A DNA stretch of 64,000 nt. Origin: Anderseniella sp051010195. GTDB taxonomy: Bacteria > Pseudomonadota > Alphaproteobacteria > Rhizobiales > Aestuariivirgaceae. Shown here one piece after another: positions 34,948-43,225 of this stretch (positions are counted from its first letter, which is position 1; each line of letters opens with the position of its first letter). The stretch is taken from contig JBPCVV010000338.1 of assembly GCA_051010195.1 (NCBI GenBank), forward strand, positions 1-64,000, in the 5' to 3' direction. Under the pieces are notes generated by a model. The model had not been told where the DNA came from and did no database searches. It saw only the letters and a list, made by a program, of their open reading frames with translations. The translations under genes were made by a program, and so were the position numbers.

Positions 34948-35724
34948 ATGAACGATACAGAAAAATCAGAGTCCGGCGACGACGTTTCGTTTGGATTCCG
35001 CACGGTGGCGGAAGCCGATCGTCAGGGCCTGGTGAACGAAGTGTTCGGCAAGGTCGCAGCGCGCTATGACCAGATGAATGACCTGATGTCGGGCGGTTTG
35101 CACCGGCTGTGGAAAGACGACTTTATTGCCCTGTTGAACCCGCCGAGATCTGCAAGCGCGTTCAAGGTCCTGGATGTCGCCGGCGGCACCGGTGACATAG
35201 CGTTCCGCATTGCCCGGGCAGGCGGTAGCGGCACAGAGATCATCGTCGCCGACATCTCTCCGGAAATGGTGGGCGAAGGAGCCCGCCGGGCGCCGGGCGA
35301 GTTGCATGGCGGCAAGTGCCGGTTCACCGTGGGCAACGCTGAAAAGCTGGCGTTTCCAGACAACACGTTCGACGCCTACACGATCGCCTTCGGGATACGC
35401 AATGTCACCCATATCGACCAGGCCCTTGCGCAGGCCTACCGGGTCCTGAAACCCGGCGGGCGATTCCTTTGCCTGGAATTTTCACATGTGGACGTGCCGG
35501 GCATGGAGCAAATCTATGAAGCCTACTCCATGACCGTCATTCCCGCCGTGGGCAAGGTGGTGACAGGCGACGGCGATCCTTATCGCTACCTGGTCGAAAG
35601 CATCCGGAAGTTTCCCTCTCCGCAGGTGTTCGAGAACATGATCGGCAAGGCCGGGTTTGTACGCACCAGCCACCGCAGGCTGACGGGCGGTATTGTTGCC
35701 ATCCATTCCGGCTGGAAAGTCTAG
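34948..35724 (+). CDS. ubiE: Ubiquinone/menaquinone biosynthesis C-methyltransferase
   Basis: This 258-residue class I methyltransferase methylates the demethoxy quinol ring in ubiquinone synthesis. UbiE motifs include VFGKVAARYDQMNDLMSGG near 33-51, the SAM site VLDVAGGTGDIAFR, and FGIRNVTHIDQAL. The end GGIVAIHSGWKV is the family C-terminus. The ATG 34948 (MNDTEKS) is favoured over one 10 codons earlier. It leads an operon with ubiB. Confidence 0.96.
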   Translation: MNDTEKSESGDDVSFGFRTVAEADRQGLVNEVFGKVAARYDQMNDLMSGGLHRLWKDDFIALLNPPRSASAFKVLDVAGGTGDIAFRIARAGGSGTEIIVADISPEMVGEGARRAPGELHGGKCRFTVGNAEKLAFPDNTFDAYTIAFGIRNVTHIDQALAQAYRVLKPGGRFLCLEFSHVDVPGMEQIYEAYSMTVIPAVGKVVTGDGDPYRYLVESIRKFPSPQVFENMIGKAGFVRTSHRRLTGGIVAIHSGWKV

Positions 35725-35735
35725 GCAAAAAGCGC

Positions 35736-37313
35736 ATGTTCAGCAAAACTCGACATCTCCTGAAACTTGCCCGGGCCGGCCGCACCATCGCCCGTCATGG
35801 CGGGTTCGACGGCGCACTGGACGATGACAATGTGCCGGCCGCCATGAAAACTGCCCTCAGGCTTTTGGGCGCCGGAAAGTCCAGCCGCGAACAGCGCTCC
35901 GGCCTGGCCGAAGCGCTCAACGAACTTGGGCCAAGTTACATCAAGCTCGGCCAGTTCCTGGCCACCCGGCCTGACATGATCGGCACTGAACGGGCAGACG
36001 GGTTGCGGCAGTTGCAGGACCGCATGAAGCCGTTCGACATGAACGAGGCGCGCGCCGCCATCCAGGCCGGGCTCGGCACACCGGCAGGCGAAATATTTCA
36101 ACCATTGTCAGATCCGGTCGCGGCTGCCTCGATCGCACAGGTTCACAAGGCCCAGGTTGTGGATGATACCGGCAACCGACGTGACGTGGCGGTCAAGGTG
36201 CTGCGGCCCGGCGTCGAGGCGAGGTTCCGCGACGACCTGGAAACGTTCTTTACCGCTGCCAGGCTGGCGGAGCGGTTTTCCGCGGAAGCCCGCAGGCTGA
36301 ATTTCATCAAGGCGGTGGCAACGCTGGAACGCTCGGTCGAACTTGAAATGGACCTGCGGCTGGAAGCAGCTGCCATGTCGGAGATGGCCGAGAACACCCG
36401 CAATGATCCAGGCTTCCGGGTGCCGGAGGTTTTCTGGCAGCAGACCTCGCGCAGGATACTGACCAGCGAATGGATTGACGGCCTGGCGCTGACCGATGAC
36501 AAGGCACTTGCTGAATCCGGGCTTGATCTGCCCCGGCTCGGCGATACCGTTATCCAGTCGTTTCTGCGCCACGCCATGCGTGACGGTTTCTTCCATGCCG
36601 ACATGCATCAGGGCAACCTGTTCATCGACATCAAGAATAACCTGGTCGCCGTCGACTTCGGCATCATGGGACGCCTGAGTGTCAAGGATCGCCGCTTCCT
36701 CGCCGAAATCCTGTGGGGTTTCATCAAGCGCGATTACAAGCGTATCGCGATGGTTCATTTCGAGGCCGGTTATGTGCCGGCCGGGCAGGACGTCGACCTG
36801 TTCGCCCAGGCTCTGCGCGCCATCGGCGAGCCGATCATGGGCCGCAATTCAACCGATATCTCCATGGCCCGGCTGCTGACCCAGCTGTTTGAAGTGACCG
36901 GACAGTTCAACATGGAGACCCAGCCGCAACTCATTCTGCTGCAGAAAACCATGGTCGTAGTGGAAGGGGTTGCACGCAGCTTCAACCCGAAGCTCAACAT
37001 GTGGGTGACGGCGGAACCGGTGGTCGCGGAGTGGATGGAGCAGAAACTCGGTGCGCAGGGCAGGCTCGAAGATGCTGCCGAGGGCGCTGCGACCCTGGGC
37101 CGGCTGGCAGCATCATTTCCAGACGTGCTGAACGAACTGGGTCAGGCATCGGCGCTGGTGTCGTCCATGGCGCAGTCCGGCGGCATCCGGCTTGACAGCG
37201 ACACAACCGAGGCAATTGCAGCTGCGCAGGCGCGCCACTCGGCCTCCAACCGCGGCGCCTTGTGGGTAGGCGCCATCGCATTGGTGGTACTCGCCGTATC
37301 GCTGGCGCTGTAG
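35736..37313 (+). CDS. ubiB: UbiB atypical kinase/ATPase for ubiquinone synthesis
   Basis: This 525-residue protein of the ABC1/ADCK family is needed for ubiquinone synthesis. The family KxGQ motif is in SYIKLGQFLATRPD, the invariant Lys in DVAVKVLRPGV, and the kinase-like catalytic loop is HADMHQGNLFI with VDFGIMGRL as the metal-binding DFG. A hydrophobic C-terminus (LWVGAIALVVLAVSLAL) anchors it in the membrane. It follows ubiE by 11 bp. Confidence 0.95.
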   Translation: MFSKTRHLLKLARAGRTIARHGGFDGALDDDNVPAAMKTALRLLGAGKSSREQRSGLAEALNELGPSYIKLGQFLATRPDMIGTERADGLRQLQDRMKPFDMNEARAAIQAGLGTPAGEIFQPLSDPVAAASIAQVHKAQVVDDTGNRRDVAVKVLRPGVEARFRDDLETFFTAARLAERFSAEARRLNFIKAVATLERSVELEMDLRLEAAAMSEMAENTRNDPGFRVPEVFWQQTSRRILTSEWIDGLALTDDKALAESGLDLPRLGDTVIQSFLRHAMRDGFFHADMHQGNLFIDIKNNLVAVDFGIMGRLSVKDRRFLAEILWGFIKRDYKRIAMVHFEAGYVPAGQDVDLFAQALRAIGEPIMGRNSTDISMARLLTQLFEVTGQFNMETQPQLILLQKTMVVVEGVARSFNPKLNMWVTAEPVVAEWMEQKLGAQGRLEDAAEGAATLGRLAASFPDVLNELGQASALVSSMAQSGGIRLDSDTTEAIAAAQARHSASNRGALWVGAIALVVLAVSLAL

Positions 37314-37326
37314 TAGGGTTTTGAAG

Positions 37327-38574
37327 ATGAGCGACGAAAAACGCATATTGCTGATAATCGGCGGCGGCATTGCCGCCTACAAGACGCTTGAGCTGATCCG
37401 CCTGTGCAAGAAGGCAGGGGTGGCGGTCACCCCGATCCTGACCCGCGGCGGCGAGCAGTTCGTGACGCCGCTGTCGGTCGGCGGCCTGGCCGGTGAAAAG
37501 GCCTACACGGATCTGTTCGACCTGACCGATGAAGCGGACATGGGGCATATTCAGTTGTCTCGGATTGCCGATCTTGTAGTGGTTGCACCGGCAACGGCGG
37601 ACCTGATGGCGAAAATGGCCTCCGGCCAGGCCGACGACCTGGCGACCACGGCGCTGCTGGCAACCGACAAACCGGTGCTGATGGCCCCGGCCATGAATGT
37701 GCGCATGTGGCAGCACCCCGCAACTCAACGCAATCTGCAGACCCTCAAAAGCGATGGCGTGCTGGTAACCGGGCCCGAAGAGGGCGACATGGCCTGCGGC
37801 GAGTACGGCCCGGGCCGCATGAGCGAAGCAGCGGACATCTTTTCAGCCATTGAAAAGTTTTACGGCGGCACGCACCTGTCAGCCAAGCACCACCCGAATG
37901 CCGGCAAGACCGGCGCGCTGGCCGGACGCAAGGTGCTGATAACCGCCGGTCCCACCCACGAACCGATCGACCCGGTGCGTTATATCGCCAACCGGTCGTC
38001 CGGCAAGCAGGGCTATGCACTGGCAGAGGCTGCCATCGCGCTGGGTGCCGAGGTGGCGCTGGTGTCAGGTCCCGTCGGCCTGCCGATACCGCCGGGAGTT
38101 GAACTGATCAATGTCGAAACCGCGCGCGACATGCTGAAAGCGGTACAAGGTGAACTGCCGTGCAACATTGCCATTTTCTGCGCCGCAGTGGCCGACTGGC
38201 GAACCGAAGACAATGCCGAACAGAAGATGAAGAAAGACGGCAGCGGAAATCCGCCGGCTTTGAAGCTGGCGGAGAACCCGGACATCCTGAAGTCGGTCGG
38301 GCACCTGAAAAACCACCGTCCGGCACTGGTGGTCGGCTTTGCGGCCGAAACCGAGAACGTGGTTGAAAATGCGCGCAAGAAATTGTCCGCCAAGAACGCC
38401 GATATGATTGTCGCCAATGACGTCAGCGACGAGGGAGGTGTCATGGGCGGGCGCGACAACACCGTTCACCTGGTCGGCCCGGACAAAGTCGAGGACTGGG
38501 AGAAAATGTCCAAACGCGATGTCGCTGCGCGCCTCATGGACCGCTTCGCGGCCATGCTTGCAAAAGACATATGA
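37327..38574 (+). CDS. coaBC: Bifunctional phosphopantothenoylcysteine decarboxylase/synthase
   Basis: This 415-residue fusion performs two consecutive coenzyme A steps. The N-terminal FMN flavoprotein (CoaC) has GGGIAAYKTLEL, the conserved APATADLMAKMA and PAMNVRMWQHPATQ. The C-terminal CoaB part begins near LAGRKVLITAGPTHEPIDPV, with RYIANRSSGKQGYALAEAA. The start ATG 37327 is chosen over an in-frame TTG two codons upstream. It overlaps dut by 4 bp. Confidence 0.96.
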   Translation: MSDEKRILLIIGGGIAAYKTLELIRLCKKAGVAVTPILTRGGEQFVTPLSVGGLAGEKAYTDLFDLTDEADMGHIQLSRIADLVVVAPATADLMAKMASGQADDLATTALLATDKPVLMAPAMNVRMWQHPATQRNLQTLKSDGVLVTGPEEGDMACGEYGPGRMSEAADIFSAIEKFYGGTHLSAKHHPNAGKTGALAGRKVLITAGPTHEPIDPVRYIANRSSGKQGYALAEAAIALGAEVALVSGPVGLPIPPGVELINVETARDMLKAVQGELPCNIAIFCAAVADWRTEDNAEQKMKKDGSGNPPALKLAENPDILKSVGHLKNHRPALVVGFAAETENVVENARKKLSAKNADMIVANDVSDEGGVMGGRDNTVHLVGPDKVEDWEKMSKRDVAARLMDRFAAMLAKDI

Positions 38575-39032
38575 GCCCGGTTCCGACAGTGCAACTTGCC
38601 TGGCTGCCGCATGGTGAGGGACTGGCGCTGCCCGCCTATGAAACCGCTCTGGCAGCCGGCATGGACATTCGTGCGGCGGTCCCGGCTGACAGTCCGTTCG
38701 TGTTGAAGGCCGGTGCCCGCGCGCTGATAGAGACAGGATTTGCACTGGCACTGCCGCCGGGATTTGAAGCCCAGATCAGGCCGCGGTCGGGGCTTGCCGC
38801 CAGGCATGGCATCACCTGCCTCAACACACCCGGTACCATTGATGCCGACTATCGCGGCGAGATCAAGGTGATCCTGATCAATCACGGCGACGAGCCTTTC
38901 ACCATCCATCGTGGCGAACGTATCGCACAGATGGTGATCGCACCGGTGGTGCAGGCGGAAATCTTACAGGTCGCGGCACTGGATGACACCGCACGAGGGG
39001 CCGGCGGTTTCGGTTCAACGGGGAAAAGCTGA
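38571..39032 (+). CDS. dut: Deoxyuridine 5'-triphosphate nucleotidohydrolase
   Basis: This 153-residue trimeric dUTPase hydrolyses dUTP to dUMP, keeping uracil out of DNA. The five motifs are present in order, including AGMDIRA, RPRSGLAARHG, NTPGTIDADYRGEIKV, RIAQMVI and the C-terminal RGAGGFGSTG arm. It is translationally coupled to coaBC (ATGA overlap), an order often seen in alphaproteobacteria. Confidence 0.96.
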   Translation: MSPVPTVQLAWLPHGEGLALPAYETALAAGMDIRAAVPADSPFVLKAGARALIETGFALALPPGFEAQIRPRSGLAARHGITCLNTPGTIDADYRGEIKVILINHGDEPFTIHRGERIAQMVIAPVVQAEILQVAALDDTARGAGGFGSTGKS

Positions 39033-39034
39033 TT

Positions 39035-39844
39035 ATGGCTTTGAGCGATGACGAGATTGAAAGATATGCCCGGCACATCGTGCTGCGGGAACTGGGCGGG
39101 CCGGGCCAGCAAAAACTGAAGGCAGCCAGGGTTCTGGTGGTCGGGGCCGGCGGCCTGGGCGCACCGGTGCTTTTGTACCTGGCAGGTGCCGGTGTCGGCA
39201 CCATTGGCGTAGTGGATGACGATGTGGTCAGCCTGTCCAACCTGCAACGCCAGATCATTCACACCACGACAGGAGCGAATGAGAAAACCGCCAAGACGGA
39301 CAGCGCGGTGGCCCGGATCAACGACCTCAATCCCAACGTAACCGTCATTCCGCACCAGACACGTCTCGATGCCTCCAATGCGCTCGACATCATCTCAGGC
39401 TATGACCTGGTCGCCGACGGGTGCGATAATTTCACCACCCGCTTCCTGGTGTCAGATGCCTGCTACCTGTTGGGCAAAACGCTGGTGTCTGCTGCCGTCG
39501 GCCAGTTCGACGCCCAGCTTTCCACGTTCAAGCCCCACCTTGACCAGGCGGACGGCACGCCGTACCCGAGTTACCGCTGCCTGCACACTGATATTCCGCC
39601 GGACGGCATGGTGCCGTCGTGCGAGGAGGCCGGCATTATCGGCGCACTGACCGGGGTGATCGGTGCCATGCAGGCCATGGAAGTGATCAAGGAGATCGCC
39701 GAAATCGGTGACAGCCTGGCGGGACGCATGGTGATGTACGACGCCCTGTCGGCACGCTTCATGGTCACCAAACTGGGCTGGAATCCGGACAATCCGCTCA
39801 ATGGCCGCAACCCGACCATCACGGACCTGTCGGCTTACGGATAG
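39035..39844 (+). CDS. moeB: MoeB/ThiF/HesA-family adenylyltransferase
   Basis: This 269-residue E1-like enzyme adenylates the C-terminal glycine of a sulfur-carrier protein (MoaD or ThiS). The ATP site is VLVVGAGGLGAPVLLYLAGA, and DDDVVSLSNLQRQ carries catalytic residues. The zinc tetracysteine of E. coli MoeB is mostly missing: the first pair is SYRC rather than CYRC, and the C-terminal CxxC is replaced by NPLNG. It has no rhodanese domain. It follows dut by 2 bp; its exact partner (molybdopterin or thiamine) cannot be decided. Confidence 0.85.
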   Translation: MALSDDEIERYARHIVLRELGGPGQQKLKAARVLVVGAGGLGAPVLLYLAGAGVGTIGVVDDDVVSLSNLQRQIIHTTTGANEKTAKTDSAVARINDLNPNVTVIPHQTRLDASNALDIISGYDLVADGCDNFTTRFLVSDACYLLGKTLVSAAVGQFDAQLSTFKPHLDQADGTPYPSYRCLHTDIPPDGMVPSCEEAGIIGALTGVIGAMQAMEVIKEIAEIGDSLAGRMVMYDALSARFMVTKLGWNPDNPLNGRNPTITDLSAYG

Positions 39845-39854
39845 TGTCCGAACT

Positions 39855-40670
39855 CTATTCGGCAGTCGAGGTCAGGTCCTCAGGCCGCGGTGTGGAGATG
39901 ATATTGTAGCCCGAATCCACAAAATGCACTTCGCCGGTGACACCGCCGGACAGGGGCGACAACAGATACAGCCCCGCACCACCAACCTCATCGAGGCTGA
40001 CCGGACGACGCAAAGGCGAATGCTGGCGCTGGAACGAGAACATGGCGCGTGCATCCGCTATCCCGGCGCCGGCCAGCGTGCGCATGGGACCCGCGGAAAT
40101 GGCGTTTACCCTGATGCCCCTGGGCCCGTAGTCGGCTGCCAGATACCGCACCGAGGCCTCCAGGGCCGCTTTGGCCACGCCCATGACATTGTAGTTCGGC
40201 ATCACCCGTGTGGCCCCGCCATAGGTCAGCGTGAGCATGGACCCGCCGTCGTTCATCATAGCGGCTGCGCGCCGGGCGATCTCGGTAAACGAGAAACACG
40301 AAATGACCATGGTGCGCGAAAAGTTCTCCCGCGTCGTGTCCGCATACAGCCCGCTCAGCTCGGTCTTGTCGGAATAGGCGATGGCATGCACCACGAAATC
40401 CAGAGACCCCCACTCGGCCTGCAGTTTGTCGAAAACAGCGGCCACCGTTGGTGTGTCTTCGACATCGCACGGCATAACAAGTGACGAACCCGCCTTTTCA
40501 GCCAGAGGTGTCACACGCTTGCCGAAGGCTTCACCCTGGTATGTAAACGCCAGTTCAGCGCCGTGTTCCCGCAATGACTTTGCAATGCCCCATGCAATTG
40601 AGTGATCGTTAGCCACTCCCATGACAAGACCGCGGCGGCCCTTCATCAGATCGCTTTTAACTTCAATCAT
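39855..40670 (-). CDS. fabI: Enoyl-[acyl-carrier-protein] reductase (NADH)
   Basis: This 271-residue short-chain dehydrogenase relative completes each fatty-acid elongation cycle. It starts MIEVKSDLMKGRRGLVMGVA with the nucleotide-binding loop GVANDHSIAWGIA. The catalytic Tyr and Lys are in PNYNVMGVAKAALEA (Y-x6-K). It is a target of triclosan and isoniazid-type inhibitors in other species. ATG 40670 has AGGA; the longer frame is rejected. It is the last gene of the fabA-fabB-fabI group. Confidence 0.95.
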   Translation of the reverse strand: MIEVKSDLMKGRRGLVMGVANDHSIAWGIAKSLREHGAELAFTYQGEAFGKRVTPLAEKAGSSLVMPCDVEDTPTVAAVFDKLQAEWGSLDFVVHAIAYSDKTELSGLYADTTRENFSRTMVISCFSFTEIARRAAAMMNDGGSMLTLTYGGATRVMPNYNVMGVAKAALEASVRYLAADYGPRGIRVNAISAGPMRTLAGAGIADARAMFSFQRQHSPLRRPVSLDEVGGAGLYLLSPLSGGVTGEVHFVDSGYNIISTPRPEDLTSTAE

Positions 40671-40756
40671 TGTCGTTCCTGAAATCATTCCTGCTGCGGC
40701 ATCGCAGTCCGGACTGGGTCCGGACCGGTAAAGCACCATTGTGAGTGGAAGTGTGC

Positions 40757-41974
40757 TTACCCGTTATAGCGCTGGAACACCAGAGTGCCGTTGGTGCCGC
40801 CGAAACCGAAGCTGTTGGACAGGACCACATCCAGGTTCACATCGTCGCGGCGTTCGCGCACGATGGGAATGTCGACAAAATCCGGGTCGAGTTCTTCGAT
40901 ATTGGCGCTTTCGCAGATGAACCCGTTCTGCATCATCAGGATCGAGTAGATCGCCTCCTGCACACCGGCAGCGCCGAGTGAGTGCCCGGTCAGGGACTTG
41001 GTCGCCGAAATCGCCGGAATGTCATCACCGAACACATCGCGAATGGCTTCGATCTCCCGTAAATCGCCGATCGGCGTTGATGTGGCATGGGGATTGATGT
41101 AGTCGACCTTCTCTTTGACCGTGGACATGGCCTGCTTCATGCAGCGTGCCGCCCCTTCACCGGACGGCTGCACCATGTCTATGCCGTCGGACGTGGCGCC
41201 GTATCCAACCAGTTCACAATAGATTTTTGCGCCGCGCGCTTTGGCGTGCTCCAGTTCCTCCAGGACAACTGTTCCACCGCCACCAGCGATAATGAAACCG
41301 TCGCGGTCCTTGTCATAAGCGCGCGAGGCCATTGCGGGCGTATCGTTGAAGTCAGATGACATGGCGCCCATGGCGTCAAACAGCACTGACAGGGTCCAGT
41401 CAAGTTCCTCGCCACCGCCGGCAAACATCACGTCCTGCTTGCCCCACTGAATGAGCTCGGCGGCATTGCCGATACAGTGTGTCGACGTCGCGCAGGCTGA
41501 TGAGATCGAGTAGTTGACGCCCCGGATGCCGAACGGAACGGCAAGCGTTGCCGAGTTGGTCGACGACATGGCTGCCGGCACCGCAAACGGGCCGACACGC
41601 TTGGGGCTTTTTTCGCGGGTGGTGTCAGCCGACGCAACGATGGTTCGGGTCGACGGTCCCCCGGAACCCATGATCAGCCCGGTGCGCTCGTTCTTCACAT
41701 CGCTTTCTTCAAGACCTGCGTCGGTGATTGCCTGCTGCATGGCGATCCAGTTCCAGGCGGCGCCATCACCCATGAAACGGCGAACCCGGCGGTCAATGGA
41801 ACTGTCAAGGTCGATGGTCGGCGCACCATGCACCTGACACCGAAAACCCAGCCGGGCGTAATCTTCGGCGCTGACAATGCCCGGCTTTGCTTCGCGCAGG
41901 GAAGCGTTCACTTCCTGCGCATTGCTGCCGATACTCGATACGATACCGATGCCGGTGACTACCACACGTCTCAT
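40757..41974 (-). CDS. fabB: 3-oxoacyl-[acyl-carrier-protein] synthase I
   Basis: This 405-residue condensing enzyme is required for unsaturated fatty-acid elongation. The active-site Cys is in SISSACATSTHCIGNA. The two catalytic His residues are in NPHATSTPIGD and SLTGHSLGAAGVQEA, with the family Lys just before the second. Context after fabA supports FabB rather than FabF. It starts with MRRVVVTGIGIVSSIG. Confidence 0.95.
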   Translation of the reverse strand: MRRVVVTGIGIVSSIGSNAQEVNASLREAKPGIVSAEDYARLGFRCQVHGAPTIDLDSSIDRRVRRFMGDGAAWNWIAMQQAITDAGLEESDVKNERTGLIMGSGGPSTRTIVASADTTREKSPKRVGPFAVPAAMSSTNSATLAVPFGIRGVNYSISSACATSTHCIGNAAELIQWGKQDVMFAGGGEELDWTLSVLFDAMGAMSSDFNDTPAMASRAYDKDRDGFIIAGGGGTVVLEELEHAKARGAKIYCELVGYGATSDGIDMVQPSGEGAARCMKQAMSTVKEKVDYINPHATSTPIGDLREIEAIRDVFGDDIPAISATKSLTGHSLGAAGVQEAIYSILMMQNGFICESANIEELDPDFVDIPIVRERRDDVNLDVVLSNSFGFGGTNGTLVFQRYNG

Positions 41975-42029
41975 ACTGCCCTATTCGCCTTTCATCGTCC
42001 GCCCTGTCACAGGACCTTAGATCCTGAGC

Positions 42030-42548
42030 CTAAGCTGGTTGTTCATCCACAAAAGTCCCGACACGCATATTGGTCGTGGTGTAGATAACCTCTCCATCAG
42101 CCTTCAATACACCGTTGGCAATTGCCATGTTCAGCTTGCGCAGGATGAGCCGCTGCACATCAACCACATACTCGACCTTCGTGACTTCAGGCGTGACCAT
42201 GGCAGTAAACTTGACCTCGCCGACGCCGAGTGCCCGGCCACGGCCCGGCGCCCCCATCCAGCCCAGGAAAAACCCGGTCAACTGCCACAGAGCGTCCAGG
42301 CCCAGGCACCCGGGCATCACCGGGTCGCCCTGGAAATGGCACGGGAAAAACCACAAGTCCGGCTTTACATCGAGCTCCGCCACGATCTGGCCCTTGCCGG
42401 CAGATCCACCGTCCTCGGTGATCGAGGAAATACGGTCAAACATCAGCATGGGAGGCAACGGCAACTGGGCATTGCCTGGGCCGAAAAGCTCGCCCCTGCC
42501 ACAAGCCAGCAATTCCTCGTAGCCAAAATGCCCTTTACGTTCACTCAT
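42030..42548 (-). CDS. fabA: 3-hydroxydecanoyl-ACP dehydratase/isomerase
   Basis: This 172-residue hot-dog fold enzyme dehydrates 3-hydroxyacyl-ACP and isomerises trans-2 to cis-3 decenoyl-ACP, the branch to unsaturated fatty acids. The catalytic His is in FFPCHFQGDPVMPG and the Asp in GCLGLDALWQL. Size equals E. coli FabA (172). ATG 42548 has GAGG 6 bases upstream; the 32-codon upstream frame is rejected. It is first in the fab operon and divergent from irr. Confidence 0.96.
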   Translation of the reverse strand: MSERKGHFGYEELLACGRGELFGPGNAQLPLPPMLMFDRISSITEDGGSAGKGQIVAELDVKPDLWFFPCHFQGDPVMPGCLGLDALWQLTGFFLGWMGAPGRGRALGVGEVKFTAMVTPEVTKVEYVVDVQRLILRKLNMAIANGVLKADGEVIYTTTNMRVGTFVDEQPA

Positions 42549-42609
42549 TGCCCTCAAACCCTGAATTATCTGTGCAGGCAAACAACCTGCACCGCCCCTG
42601 TTGTTTCTG

Positions 42610-42629
42610 GTTTCGTAACATATCGAAAC
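42610..42629. promoter_or_regulatory. Candidate fabA operator palindrome
   Basis: GTTTCG (42610-42615) and CGAAAC (42624-42629) are perfect inverted 6-mers 8 bp apart. The element is about 60 bp upstream of the fabA start, a usual place for a repressor or activator of unsaturated fatty-acid genes. The binding protein is unknown. Confidence 0.4.
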
Positions 42630-42698
42630 ATTCTGTGAAAGCACTAACCAAACGTGTTGCCGGTCAGCGACCTTGCGTCACTGCCGAGCCGCTCACGA

Positions 42699-42727
42699 TT
42701 GCAAGCAGGCAAGGTAAACGCTATATA
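42699..42727 (+). promoter_or_regulatory. Candidate irr promoter
   Basis: TTGCAA (42699-42704), a 17-bp spacer and TATATA (42722-42727) form a plausible sigma-70 promoter ending about 57 bp before the irr start. Each hexamer matches the consensus at 4 of 6 positions. No experimental support. Confidence 0.4.
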
Positions 42728-42748
42728 AGAACCTGATGCTGATTTTTC

Positions 42749-42763
42749 ATGGCCGGTGGCCAT
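42749..42763. promoter_or_regulatory. Perfect palindrome in the irr leader
   Basis: ATGGCC-GGT-GGCCAT at 42749-42763 is a perfect inverted repeat with 6-bp arms. It lies between the predicted -10 element and the irr start, so a bound protein would block transcription. It could be an operator or an RNA hairpin; which is not shown. Confidence 0.4.
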
Positions 42764-42784
42764 TTGTATATGTGAAGTGAAGTC

Positions 42785-43198
42785 ATGATGAGTGCCCAGA
42801 ACATGGAACAGAAATTGCGCGACGCCGGCATGCGGCCGACGCGCCAGCGCCTGTCGCTTGGCAGTCTTCTGTTCGGCAGTGGAGACAGGCATATTACCGC
42901 TGAACAGCTTCATGTTGAAACCGTGCGGGCCGGTATCGCTGTATCACTGGCGACGATTTACAACACGCTCAATCAATTTACCGAAGCCGGATTGCTGCGT
43001 GAGGTGGCGGTTGAAGGCCACAAGTCCTACTTCGACACCAACACATCCAATCATTGTCACTACTACCTGGAAGACGAAGGCCGTCTGATCGACATCGAGG
43101 ACGATCGGCTGACGGTAGACGGCCTGCCCGAGCCACCCGAGGGCATGCGCATTGGCCGGATTGATGTCATCGTGCGTCTTGAAAAAGACAAGGGCTGA
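42785..43198 (+). CDS. irr: Iron response regulator Irr (Fur family)
   Basis: This 137-residue Fur-superfamily repressor/activator senses haem to set iron and haem genes in Hyphomicrobiales. The winged helix lies in MRPTRQRLSLGSLLFG through VSLATIYNTLNQFTEAGLL. The regulatory region reads NTSNHCHYYLEDEGRLIDI, where many Irr proteins have a run of histidines; here only two His flank a Cys. Position opposite fabA-fabB-fabI is a conserved arrangement. Two adjacent ATG codons offer the start; 42785 is listed. Confidence 0.9.
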   Translation: MMSAQNMEQKLRDAGMRPTRQRLSLGSLLFGSGDRHITAEQLHVETVRAGIAVSLATIYNTLNQFTEAGLLREVAVEGHKSYFDTNTSNHCHYYLEDEGRLIDIEDDRLTVDGLPEPPEGMRIGRIDVIVRLEKDKG

Positions 43199-43219
43199 CC
43201 GGCGACCGTGTGGCCGGTC
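43197..43219. terminator. Hairpin between convergent irr and SH3 gene
   Basis: GACCGGC (43197-43203) pairs with GCCGGTC (43213-43219) around a 9-base loop, exactly between the two converging stop codons. No T-run follows, so termination is likely but unproven. Confidence 0.4.
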
Positions 43220-43225
43220 TCTCGA

